Origin: Dama dama
Lineage: Eukaryota; Chordata; Mammalia; Artiodactyla; Cervidae
Direction of reading: 5' to 3'
DNA length: 64,000 nt
Assembly (NCBI RefSeq): GCF_033118175.1
Contig: NC_083697.1
Coordinates: 29,424,001-29,488,000 of the forward strand
Shown: positions 50,500 through 60,945 of the stretch, in pieces
Layout of the letters: each line of letters opens with the position of its first letter
How positions within the stretch are numbered: the stretch's first letter is position 1
The notes under the pieces: generated by a model
What the model was told of the DNA's origin: nothing
Seen by the model: only the letters and a program-made list of their open reading frames with translations
Database searches by the model: none
Program-made: the position numbers and the translations under genes

Positions 50500-50830
50500 G
50501 TATATTTTCAAGTAGAAAAGATCTGAGATGAATTCATTAATAAAGCAGCTTTTCAATGAATCTTGAAGGATGGCTAGGATTTCAATCAAAAACATGGGGA
50601 AAGTAACTCCACATAAAGAAGGCAGCATAAGAGCAATGGTGTTAAGACAGAAATGGGAGACTGTGTTCAGTGGAAGGTGACGCAATTATCCTAGTGTACT
50701 GCACATGCCTATACTAATGGTAATGACAGAAATGGTCTGAACATCTATGTTAGTGCCATGCTTTTGAGGAGCTGAAAGGCCATGTAAAATGGATGGACTT
50801 CATTTGAAGGCCACGAGACCTCACTGACCA
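50500..50830. repeat. L2-like fragment
   Basis: CAATGAATCTTGAAGGATGGCTAGG and GGAAAGTAACTCCACATAAAG loosely follow an internal L2 pattern. Weak call. Confidence 0.3.
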
Positions 50831-52264
50831 ACAAACCAGAGCTTCTGCAGCAATACATAGCTCAGATGAGAGGAAAGAAAAACATGCTTCTGTATGATTT
50901 ATTTCAATGCATTGTGGCATTATTATTTTTCCTGTTTTGTTTCTCCAACAACTCTACTGTTACATTGCTGTTCATAATTTAATGATCCCTATTTTACATT
51001 ATCAAAGTTAAGTGTCTGAAATCCTTGGTTTGGTAATATGACAACAAAATCAAAATGTTAAAGTTGTTCACGAAGATATTAGCAGCTCTCCCATTACTAG
51101 TACATCCATAATCCAATAATGAAGAAAGTATGATAAATATGAAAAAACTAGGAACACCATATATTCATATAAATATAAAATATGATAAAATAAAGGTTAG
51201 AGGGAGCTGACTCAACTGTTGATAACAAGCCAGAATGCTTAAAAGATATAAGAAGAAAGAGAAAGAGAGGAAGGTGACCCAGTAGATGAGCTGGGATCAC
51301 AGGAACGGGTACACACCCTTTAAAGAAAAGGATTCATAAGCAGCAAAATACATAATGGTAACACTCAGAACTGTTAGTTGATTTTATATAGATTTGAGAT
51401 CAGATAATTCATACTACATATAAACTATGCTGTGTGAAACCTATACATGTGAAAAGATTAGAAGGAGAAGACAAGCTAAAGGTCCAAAAATAAACAGAAG
51501 ACAGAAAAGAAAAACATACAGTCAAATTGGTTACACTACATACAGAAAGCTGGAAAACATACACAGGTTTGTATTATTCCGTTTGTGAATGAAGGAGACA
51601 GGAAATTAAGATTTCTTCATTTGTTAAATAGAAATAAAACACTCATATTAAACAGGAATTACCGTATCTTTTTTCATAATTTTAACATTAAAAAGTTTTC
51701 CAGTATCTTGATTAATTATAAAATATCTTTCTCTTTCATTAAGTTTTATAAAATTTCCTCTGATTTATCTTTCTTATGTGAATATATTAGAACATGCAAT
51801 TATTTCCAGGACTTTTCTGGGGTTTTTTTATTATTACCGTTATCATATCATGTTCCTGAATAATAAGTTTCCTTTCTTCCTGTATAATTCTCTATGGCAT
51901 AGAAGGGAAGTAGAAAAAGGACACTAAAATTGAATTCCACATCTTTCATACTGATTAACCCATTTTTAAAGAAAACAGACTTTATGTGTACAACACAAAT
52001 GGCAACAGATAACAAAAATAATTTAGCACAACATTCAAGTGGTTTACTAAAACAAATTATTATTGCATAGACCAGAGCAATTAATACCAATTTTTTCAAG
52101 TGACTCAACCAATACATGAAGTTATTTTAGGCATGGTTAGCCAATTGCTTATCGATCAGTATTTTGACTGCATGCTTATATTTCAGACAAATTTATCTTT
52201 GAATGTCTTTTTTCACACAATATTATTATATTTACTACTTTTTAGGTACATCTAAGCTATTATA

Positions 52265-53246
52265 GAACTGGACATGGAACAACAGACTGGTTCCAAATAG
52301 GAAAAGGAGTACGTCAAGGCTGTATATTATCACCCTGCTTATTTAACTTATATGCAGAGTACACTATGAGAAATGCTGGGCTGGAAGAATCACAAGCTGA
52401 AATCAAGATTGCCAGAAGAAATATCAATAACCTCAGATACTCAGATGACACCACCGTTATGGCAGAAAGTGAAGAAGAACTAAAAAACCTCTTTATGAAA
52501 GTGAAAGAGGAGAGTGAAAAAGTTGGCCTAAAGCTCAACATTCAGAAAACTAAGATCATGGCATCCTGCCCTATCACTTCATGGGAAATAGATGGGGAAA
52601 CGGTGGAAACAGTGTCAGACTTTATTTTTTAGGGCTCCAAAATCACTGCAGATGGTGATTGCAGCCATGAAATTAAAAGATGCTTACTCCTTGGAAGCAA
52701 AGTTGTGGCCAACCTAGATAGCATATTAAAAAGCAGAGACATTGCCTTGCCAACAAAGGTCCTTTTAGTCCAGGCTATGGTTTTTCCAGTGGTCATGTAT
52801 GGATGTGAGAGTTGGACTATAAAGAAAGTTGAACACTGAAAAATTGATGCTTTTGAACTGTGGTGTTAGAGAAGACTCTTGAGAGTCTCTTGGACTGCAA
52901 GGAGATCCAACCAGTCCATCCTGGAGGAAATCAGTCCTGGGTGTTCACTGGAAGGACTGATGCTGAAGCTGAAACTCCAATACTTTGGCCACCTGATGCA
53001 AAGAACTGACTCATTTGAAGAGACCCTGATGCTGGGAAAGAATGAGGGCAGGAGGGGAAGGGGCGACAGAGCATGAGATGGTTGGATGGCATCACAGACT
53101 CATTGGACATGAGTTTGGGTGGAATCAATGGACATGAGTTTGGGTCGATTCCAGGAATTGGTGATGGACAGGGAGGCCTGGCATGCTGCAGTTCATGGGG
53201 TCACAAAGAGTCAGACACAACTGAACGACTGAACTGAACTGAACTG
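52265..53246 (+). mobile_element. BovB LINE, 5'-truncated, with target-site duplication
   Basis: About 980 bp from the RT segment to the AACTG tail, flanked by the 11-bp duplication AAGCTATTATA at 52254-52264 and 53247-53257. The active-site box reads YSDD (52438-52449). A short internal tandem duplication of the CAATGGACATGAGTTTGGGT region lies at 53100-53148. Confidence 0.95.
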
Positions 53247-55059
53247 AAGCTATTATAAGAAATCAGTGTAAAAGCTGAATATGGGAACATGAGAGCTAAC
53301 AATGTCTTAAAAAATAGTCCTATGTTGTCCGTAAGCTATAAGATTTTTTCCTATCAAATATCAATGGGAATACAATTTTAAAATATAGTTGACATAGCCA
53401 CTCAATGGTACTCATCATAAAGCAAAACAACTGAAACAACAATAAGCTATGCCCCAACATTTTTACACAATAGTGATATCATAATATAAGTGGCCAATAT
53501 AGTTTGAATTCTTCAAGGAAGTAAAAATTATGGGTGTGGAAAACCACTCAAAATTTTGCCACAAATTTTTAGTTTTCCTCTGTATCAGAGGAGACAATTG
53601 GCATAAAATTAGTTGCATCTTATGTTCTTATGTATATTTTACTGTAATAAATGTTTTATCATTTCCAATTGCAATATTTTTTCTTTTCAACTAAAAATAC
53701 AAATGGTACTTGGGGAATAATAAACAAAAATAAAAAGTAACAGATTATTAGATATTAGAGGACTGCCAGTTTGAAAAGCATAGCGTAGGGTCAACATTTC
53801 CCCCTTTTTATTCCTGCAAATCATCCCAAAACATAGACAATGAGAAACAATTATACAAATGTCCTATTCATTGAAAATAGCAAACAGTGATGTCTTAGAC
53901 CTCCAGGTCAACAGAATGGTTCCAAAATCAGATTTCAAAATGAGCTAACAAACACAGCTTTCTCTAAGGCTAGAGGCCATGCCTTTCTATATTGTAGACA
54001 TGAGGCAACAGTTTCAGGTAGAAGCATCTGTGGAAGTGGTTTGATTCCAAAAAGCAGAAAAAGTGAGGCTAAATGAAAAACTATATAGAAAAGACAAATC
54101 TGTAGAAAGCAGTCTATGTCTGTGAAAACAAAGAAAAGTCTTTCATTGTGGGGGTGGGGAGGAACAAACAACAAAACCCACATTCTTTATCTTCATTGGC
54201 TAGACCAAGAAAAACTCACTTTGTTCAGTGATACAAAAGAAAAACTGGACCAGCACAGGATCCATATGAAGGTAACTATGAGAGAAGGAGCAAACCAACT
54301 GCACATAAAGAATCACATACTAAAATCACATTACCATAAAAGTAGAAAATTGTGACCAAGCATTTTTCCATGAATTTTTAAAATGTAATAAATTATGATC
54401 ACACTTTTGAAACAATTATACAATGGAGAAATACAAGGTGTTAAGGAGAAGATAAGAACAAGAAATTCACTGTAAACTTCCAGTGTTCAACCAAATGTTA
54501 AAATGAAAGAAGTAAAGCAATATAAACATGAAGAAGAAACTTGAAATAATGCAGGGGAAGAGAGAGTACAGAAAATATAAGAATGTAGCAAGGACTGAAA
54601 TGATGAATATGAGCTAAATATTAATAAACTGATATTAATAAAGAATCAAAAATAATTAGAAACCATAGAGTATATTAAGACAAAATAAATCAAACACACA
54701 TATAAAAGGAATCTCTGAAAAAGAAAATCATAATAATAAGATAGAGCAAATATTTAAAGACAAAAGCCAAGAAATTATGCCTGAAATAAAAAGAATACTG
54801 AATCTATGTTTTGTGGAAAAGAGCCCCTTCCCCCCAAAAAAAGAAAAAGGAAAGCTAAAACAAAAACTAACCTGGGCAAAACAGTCCAGAACACTAAGCA
54901 GAAGGATAACATTCTAGTAAAGTCACTAGACTTCACGTACAAAGAAAGAAACCTTTAGTCAGCCAGGCAAATAAGAATTCCCTAAATTCTCCAATGCTAG
55001 AAGAAAGAAGAGCGACATGGTTCTCAGTCAAACTGTACTTCATGTATAAAGCAAGAGAC

Positions 55060-55399
55060 AAATGCTTTGGAAGGTGCAAGATTTCAGGCGCATTTCTTCC
55101 AAGGGCCTTTGCTCAGGAATCTACTAGAGGTGATTTCCATCTAAGAGTTGGTTAAAAAACAATAACAAACTTGCCAACAAAGTAAGCACCTGTTGGAAGC
55201 AAATCCTCCCCAAGTGAACACTGGAGGCTTCAGGTGACTTACAGCTCCAAGACAGCTCTACTGCAACCTCTGGACAGCTCCTGATCCAGAACCTCCCAGC
55301 TAAGTGGCTCCTAGATTCCTCAGCCACAGAAACTATGACAGCATCACGTCTGAAGCCGCTAAATCTGAAGATAACTTGTTATGCAACAACAGATAACAA
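55060..55399 (+). mobile_element. MLT1-like MaLR LTR, 3' part
   Basis: GATCCAGAACCTCCCAGCTAAG, TTCCTCAGCCACAGAAACTATGA and CTTGTTATGCAACAACAGATAAC follow the 3' half of an MLT1 LTR. This is an ancient endogenous retrovirus-like LTR with no internal genes. Confidence 0.6.
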
Positions 55400-55404
55400 A
55401 ACGA

Positions 55405-55527
55405 GGCTTTGCTGTTGCTTAGTTGCTCAGTCATGTCTGACTCCTTTGTGACCCCACAGACTGTAGCCCATCCAGGCTCCTTTGTCCATGGGATTTTCCA
55501 GGCAAGAATACTGGAGTGTGTTGCCAG
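55405..55527 (-). mobile_element. Bov-tA-type SINE fragment
   Basis: TTGCTTAGTTGCTCAGTCATG through GAATACTGGAGTGTGTTGCCAG. The tRNA-derived head is missing. Confidence 0.88.
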
Positions 55528-56859
55528 AAACAAGGCTTAAAAAGTGTGGAATCCCTATTTTCCAGCTTCTTTCCTGCTGGAAAACAGGGAGAAGATTTTT
55601 TTAAAAGAGAGTTTTTGATGTTCTATGAGTCCCACCATCCTCCATAGGTTATTACCATCCTCCCGCACAGGGACGAGGGGTTTCAGCAAAGCTTTTGGGA
55701 TAGGTGTCCTCTGACTTTGAAGAGCACCAAGAATTGTACTCGACCCATGTTTGGAAATGACTAAAGGCAAGAGGCTGCGGTGCAGGGCCGCTCTGAGAGC
55801 AGGATGATGATAATTTCATGGGGAATGGCATGTGTGCCCAGGGTTTGTTAGGGAAAAAGAAAAATGAATGAGTTTATACACAGGTGTGGGCCAAGTGGGA
55901 GAAAGGGCCAGCAGGATATAACTTAGGGTTTTTGATCAAAAGAGACATATGAGGAAGCTGGAGAAATTAATATTAAGAATGTATATGGGATGGACCACCA
56001 TAGTTAGGAGCTTAGAGGAGAGGAAATGGTGAGAGATGTCCCCAGGGAATGAGGGGATCTCCAGCGAGCCTAGAAATATGCTCCAAGAAGTGCCAGCACT
56101 TAATATCTGATATGGCCTTAGAAAATAAGAACACCAGAACTTCTCTGGAGGAGAGAAAACCGTAACTGGAACTCTGGAAGTTAAAGGCATAGGCAAGGTA
56201 AGAAAACCATGGGACCAGCTGAGCACAGTACCCCTCCCACACCAAGGCTGAAGCCCTGGGCCAGGGAGAAGCTTTAACACTAGGAAGGTTCCGAGTTTTA
56301 ACTATCATATTAAAATGTAATTAATTAATAAACAGGTCCTTATGTTCTGCCCCGTTAATTCAATGCTTCAATGATAACAAAGATAACAGTATTTCTTACC
56401 ATAGAAATGATATCATACAATTATCAGCAGAATGAAAATTCTGCAGTTCTAACCCAGACCTTCAAACCTTCGACTGCCACTGACTACTACTGTCTGCTAA
56501 TACTCAGGTAGACAATATTAACTCAAACCTCACTAGTTAACTAAGAAAGCAGTTTCCAGAACCAAACTGACATATAACCTAGCATATTGTTCTACAAAGT
56601 ATGATCTCCTGCAAGCTGCCCTAAGGTATGTGTTTATAAAGTATTTTTTGAACAACTGAGAAACCTTGTCTGGAATAAAGCTAAAACTAAGAATCTTCAT
56701 GAAGTTTGAGGAAAGTATAATACACTGTTAAATGAAGTTGGATTTCCTTTTTCTTTTCTTTAGTTCCACTGTCAAATATTCATTGGTTCAAAAAAAACTT
56801 TCAATTTTTTTAATTAAAAAAATAAACAAATAAAAACAAATAAGATTTGGCATCGCTAC

Positions 56860-57258
56860 CTCCGAATATGATACTCTCAATTACAGAGATGTAGTCTTCA
56901 GGCTCCTGCTCAGTTGAGATCTCCCATCTGCTTCGAGAGATATTTAATAATTTGTAGAGTTGATCTGAACTCTTCATCCCACACAGCAGAGTGACCACAC
57001 TTTCTGGTGAATGAAGTATGTTTTTCAGAAATTGACCTTTCTTTGGAGATAGGTTTTCAATCAGGCTATTTGATAATATCAAAAGTTTGCACTTGTAGGA
57101 GTTTAAATTCAGCAATTCCAAATCCCGAAGAGAGCAATTCTCCAAGCAATATAAAAGGGTTGCTTCCGTTTTCACAACATGTGAGAAAACTTCGCTCAAG
57201 TACAGAGCCCATTCCTCAGCATCTCCTTCATATATCATGATGATGTCTTTTGCATTTT
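56860..57258 (-). CDS. BANK1: BANK1 exon 2 (TIR-like domain), internal coding exon
   Basis: BANK1 is a cytosolic adaptor of B cells that links B-cell receptor and Toll-like receptor signalling; its N-terminal TIR-like domain lies in this exon. The translation includes the segments DAEEWALYL, SYKCKLLILSNSL, VVTLLCG and RWEISTEQEPEDYISVI, which I recognise as BANK1. The acceptor is a pyrimidine-rich TTTTCTCTTTTCCAG with AG at 57260-57259. The donor GTAGCG starts at 57859 minus 1000, that is 56859. The exon has 2 nt finishing a codon, 132 full codons and 1 nt opening the next. At 399 nt it is a multiple of three, so skipping it keeps frame. An internal ATG at 57238-57236 corresponds to human Met31 and could serve a shorter N-terminus. 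The codon matching human Arg61 is TGC (Cys) at 57148-57146. No stop or frameshift is seen, so this looks like the functional gene, not a pseudogene. Confidence 0.95.
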
Positions 57259-57377
57259 CTGGAAAAGAGAAAATAATGTATTATTTTTTTTATATCGACA
57301 GGCTAAAAGCAGATTATAATATCAGTTCTCAAAGAATTAAATGTACTTCTTATGGAATATGTTAATTTGCTTATGTG

Positions 57378-57598
57378 TGTGCATGCAAAGCCACTTCAGT
57401 CGTGTCCAACTCTTTGAGACCCTATGAACCACAGCCCACCAGGCTTCTCTGTCCATGGGATTCTCCTGGTAAGAATACTGGAGTGGGTTGCCATGCCCTC
57501 CTCCAGGGAATCTTCCCAACCCTGGGTTTAAACCTGCATCTCTTAATTTCCTGCACCGTCAGGAAGGTTCTTTACCACTAGTGCCACCTGGGAAGCCC
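57378..57598 (-). mobile_element. Bov-tA-type SINE about 120 bp upstream of BANK1 exon 2
   Basis: It is sense to the gene. In plus orientation it runs GCAAAGCCACTTCAGTCGTG through AGTGCCACCTGGGAAGCCC. Short similar flanks TTAATTTGCTTA (57362 onward) and TTAATTTGTCTA (57599 onward) could be the target-site duplication. Confidence 0.93.
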
Positions 57599-57784
57599 TT
57601 AATTTGTCTATACCAGAGACCAATAATATAATTCGTAGTATCCCCAAAATAACCCTATGGGATAAAATAATTCTTCAGATGGAACACAGAGTTCATGCTT
57701 TGTGCAAGTGTACTCTGTACTCACTGCACAAGTGTGAATACAGGAAGCTCAACTGAAGTCAATGAGAGGTCTTGAGATGGAATG

Positions 57785-58000
57785 TGAAGAGCTGACTCAT
57801 TTGAAAAAGATCCTGATGCTGGGAAAGATGGAGGGCAGGAGGAGAAGGGGACAACGGAGGATGAGATAGTTGGATGGCATCACCGACTCAATGGACATGG
57901 GTTTGGGTGAACTCCGGGAGTTGGTGATGGACAGGGAGGCCTGGCGAGTTGCAGTTCATGGAATAGCAGAGTTGGACACGACTGAGCGACGGAATTGAAC
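57785..58000 (+). mobile_element. BovB LINE 3' end
   Basis: It runs from GAAGAGCTGACTCATTTG to the ATTGAAC tail. Flanked by TGAGATGGAATG (57773-57784) and TGAGATAGAATG (58001-58012), a target-site duplication with one mismatch. Confidence 0.93.
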
Positions 58001-58032
58001 TGAGATAGAATGGAAAGACTATTCTATGGGAT

Positions 58033-58235
58033 TAGGGATGCTGGGCTACCAAGCATGGCTCTACCAGTAACCATGTAATTTTAACTAGATTTACCTACTT
58101 AATTCCTTTCAGTCATTGTTTCTTCACCAACTAAATGAAGGTTTTTTTTTTTTTTTTAAATAAGCCCTACCTCATGAATCAGATTATTCTGAGAAGAAAT
58201 AAGAGAATATATGTTAAAGGACTTGAAAATACTTC
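58033..58235 (+). repeat. MIR SINE with an expanded poly-T
   Basis: GGCTCTACCAGTAACCATGTAATTTTAAC, then CTTCACCAACTAAATGAAGG, a T run at 58143-58158, and a conserved tail TTAAAGGACTTGAAAATAC. Confidence 0.6.
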
Positions 58236-59634
58236 TTCTAGGTAAAAATGGGTACATCAAGACAGATTATAGAATTTCCATGCCCAGAAAACTAATAAAA
58301 TAAAAAATTTTTAAAGAAAAAAATTCAGTAATAAAAAACAAAGGGGGTATGCTGTCAGAAACTAAAAAGTTAATGTTGATGAAATAAATAGGAGGTTCTA
58401 GTGAGGCAGTACTAGTCCTAAATCTATCTCCCACCCTAAAACCAGAACCGATAGAAAAACATAAACCACCAAACTGGCAGGGTGGTCATGAATCTCTTCC
58501 CTAATTGGAAACTGGTCAGGGACGTCCACAGAAGCAAGAAAGGCTGAATCCTGAAGAAGTCAGGACTCAAGGTGAGGCAGTGAAGCCAGTCAAGTTGCAC
58601 AGGAAATCAAGAGCATCCCTGGGCACTGGGAGGGGTCTTGCAGAAAAGGTCTCATTAGAGACTATAATCCACTACCTCCAATGTGAGAGTCACACTGACA
58701 GATCTTCCTTCTCCTCTTTTCTCTTATGCCGTAACAACTGACTGGAATATAAACATTCTCTCTCAAACTATAGCTTGCATGGAAAAATAAAAAGTAGCCA
58801 GTAGGGAAGAGAACTTAAGGATAAATTACCCAGACAATATTAAGCAAACAGAAAGTCTAAACTGAGCTAAGAGAATCATGAGTAAGATGAAGCAAAACAA
58901 ACTCATAGTTATTGAAAGAGATGATTGTAACAATATGAACAATAATAATATGATCATCATAATAATGAAAGCAGCACAACATGAAAAAACTAGTAGAAAT
59001 GATAAGCAGGGAAGAAAACACAAGAAAAGTTCCTCACAGTATTAAAAAATTAATTAAATAAAACCTAAGGTCAAAAACAAGTTGATTTGATATTTTTAAA
59101 AGAATCATTTGAAAGGGTATAATAAATAGATAAAAAGATCAAAAGCCAAAGCAGTACCATTGCTCAAATAATAAATCAGAAAAAGCACTGACTAGATTAG
59201 ACACAGATAATATTTTATCTCTGGCCTCAAAGTAAAGCTTTATATTTTCATAGTAAACACAAAAAGAGAGAACAAAATTAAAGAATTGATGAAAAATCTG
59301 ATATATATGGATAAGAGCCAAAAAGGAAAACATTGAATATAACAATACTCCAAAAACCTGAAATAGAACAAAGGACATATTAAAAAATTTAAATATAATT
59401 TTTAAATCTTTAAAATATGGAAGAAAAAGAAACCAGTTTCATAGAAAAACTGTTAGAGAAAAACATATCTTGATTAAATTTCTCTTGGTTTAATGATTAT
59501 TATAAAACCTCTTCATATATCCAGGAAAGAAAAGCAAGTCATCCAGGAGGAGAAAAATATCAGGTTGATAGATTTTTTACAGAGCAGTTTCAAGGTTACA
59601 TTATGATAAATTATGACAGCTCTTATAAAAATAT

Positions 59635-60000
59635 TTTATAGTATCTTCATACTATGGAATATTATACAGCAATAAAAATGAATCACTGCTAATGAGAATG
59701 GATGAATCCAAAGACGTAATGTTGAATGAAAGAAAAAACAAGTATATACTGAATGACAGTATTTATATGAAGTTAAAAAACAGAAAAAAAAAATCCACCA
59801 TGATACAGATCAAAACATTTGAGGTAGGATTAATGAATGGAAGCAGATAAGAGGGAGCATGCTGGGGTTCTGAAAATGTTCTATATCTTGATCTGACTGG
59901 TTGTTAAAGTACACTTACATAAAATGTATTCATCTATATATCTTAGACTGCACATGTAAGTTATATTGCAATAAAAAAATAAATTAAAATACCAAGAGAA
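59635..60000 (+). mobile_element. Old L1 3' end
   Basis: CTATGGAATATTATACAGCAATAAAAATGAATC is the ORF2 C-terminal hallmark. A 3' UTR with ATATTGCAATAAAAAAATAAA follows. Confidence 0.75.
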
Positions 60001-60323
60001 AAAGAAAAAGTTTCAGGACAGCAGCTGTTTAAGAGGCATAGGGACTTATAACAGAAGAATGGAGCATTTTAGGAGGGTGATCCAAAGAAAATAAAACAAT
60101 TGTAAGATTGTATCATATATTTGAAAAATTGAGGAGAAATGCTAATGGCTTTAAAATTCTGATTGGACATTTTGAAAAAAATTAAAGATAGATACATTGC
60201 AATCTTTTACATGCAAACTACAAAGTAAAATTAATAGCAGAAAGACACAGCAAAACAAAACAAAAAAGAAAGCAGGATCATTGTATACTAGTTGGATTAA
60301 TAGTATAAATGACATACAATCAT

Positions 60324-60687
60324 TGTTATGAACTGAATATTTAGGTCCTCCCCTACAGTCATATATTGAAAACGATAGCCCTCAGTGTGATGGAATTAGA
60401 AGGTGGACCAATAGGGGGTGATGAGGTCATGAGAATGAAGCCCTCATGAATGAAATTAGAGCACTTATAAAGGAGGCTCCATAGGGGTCCCTTGCCCTTC
60501 ATGCCATGTGAGATCACAGAAAAACATCGGCAATTTGTAACCCAGCAGAGGGACCTCACCAGGATTTGACCTGCTGGTGTCCTGACTTCAGACTTCTAGC
60601 TTCCAGAACTATGAGAAATAAATGTTTGTTGTTTAGGCCACCACGTCTATGGTATTATATTAAAGCAGCCTAAAATGAACTAAGACA
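60324..60687 (+). mobile_element. MST-type MaLR solo LTR
   Basis: The LTR begins TGTTATGAACTG and ends CTAAGACA, with the TG...CA termini intact. It has the GTGATGGAATTAGAAGGTGG, GAGCACTTATAAAGGAG and AATAAATGTTTGTTGTTTAGGCC blocks (TATA-like and polyadenylation-like regions). The 5-bp duplication ATCAT flanks it at 60319-60323 and 60688-60692. There is no internal viral sequence; it is a recombined solo LTR. Confidence 0.85.
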
Positions 60688-60945
60688 ATCATAATAATGT
60701 AAAATATGTCTAATAGTTTAGCTTCAAGTTGCGATTTAAATACACTGGAGAATAAGGAAAGACTCTCAAAGGTTAATAGATTGAAATTCTCATCTAGCAT
60801 ATTATAGGAAAAAAAAATAGGTAATAGAATTAGTAAATTAAGAAATAATAGAAGAAATATGAAATAGAGCAACAATAGAATTTGGAAGACTAACAGTTCT
60901 TAAGTTTCCTAGAAGGGGATGAGACCCCAAGGAGGGGATGAGATT

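Larger units (their letters stand above)
10762..56859 (-). other. BANK1: BANK1 intron 2, complete (46,098 nt)
   Basis: The intron is bounded by GTAGCG at its 5' end (56859 downwards) and CCTTTAG at its 3' end, and it interrupts a Gly codon after the first base. It is filled mostly by the repeats listed separately. I recognise no gene, RNA gene or named repeat in these stretches: 10800-13139 (11460-12340 looks like an unidentified old repeat), 14880-15584 (AT-rich, with a TA microsatellite), 17500-18017, 20325-20720, 20866-21815, 22910-23716, 25326-25744, 28331-29460, 30526-31695, 32191-34577, 35322-35945, 36800-39460, 39600-41820, 45300-46235, 46350-46880, 50830-52254, 53258-55060 and 55530-56859. 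Regulatory elements could lie there but are not visible by eye. Confidence 0.9.

Noticed and set aside
55936..56308. Overlapping minus-strand frames of 114 and 98 codons close to BANK1 exon 2
   Set aside because: No similarity to BANK1 or another family is seen, the two frames overlap each other, and flanking splice sites are not convincing. Kept as unexplained intronic sequence.
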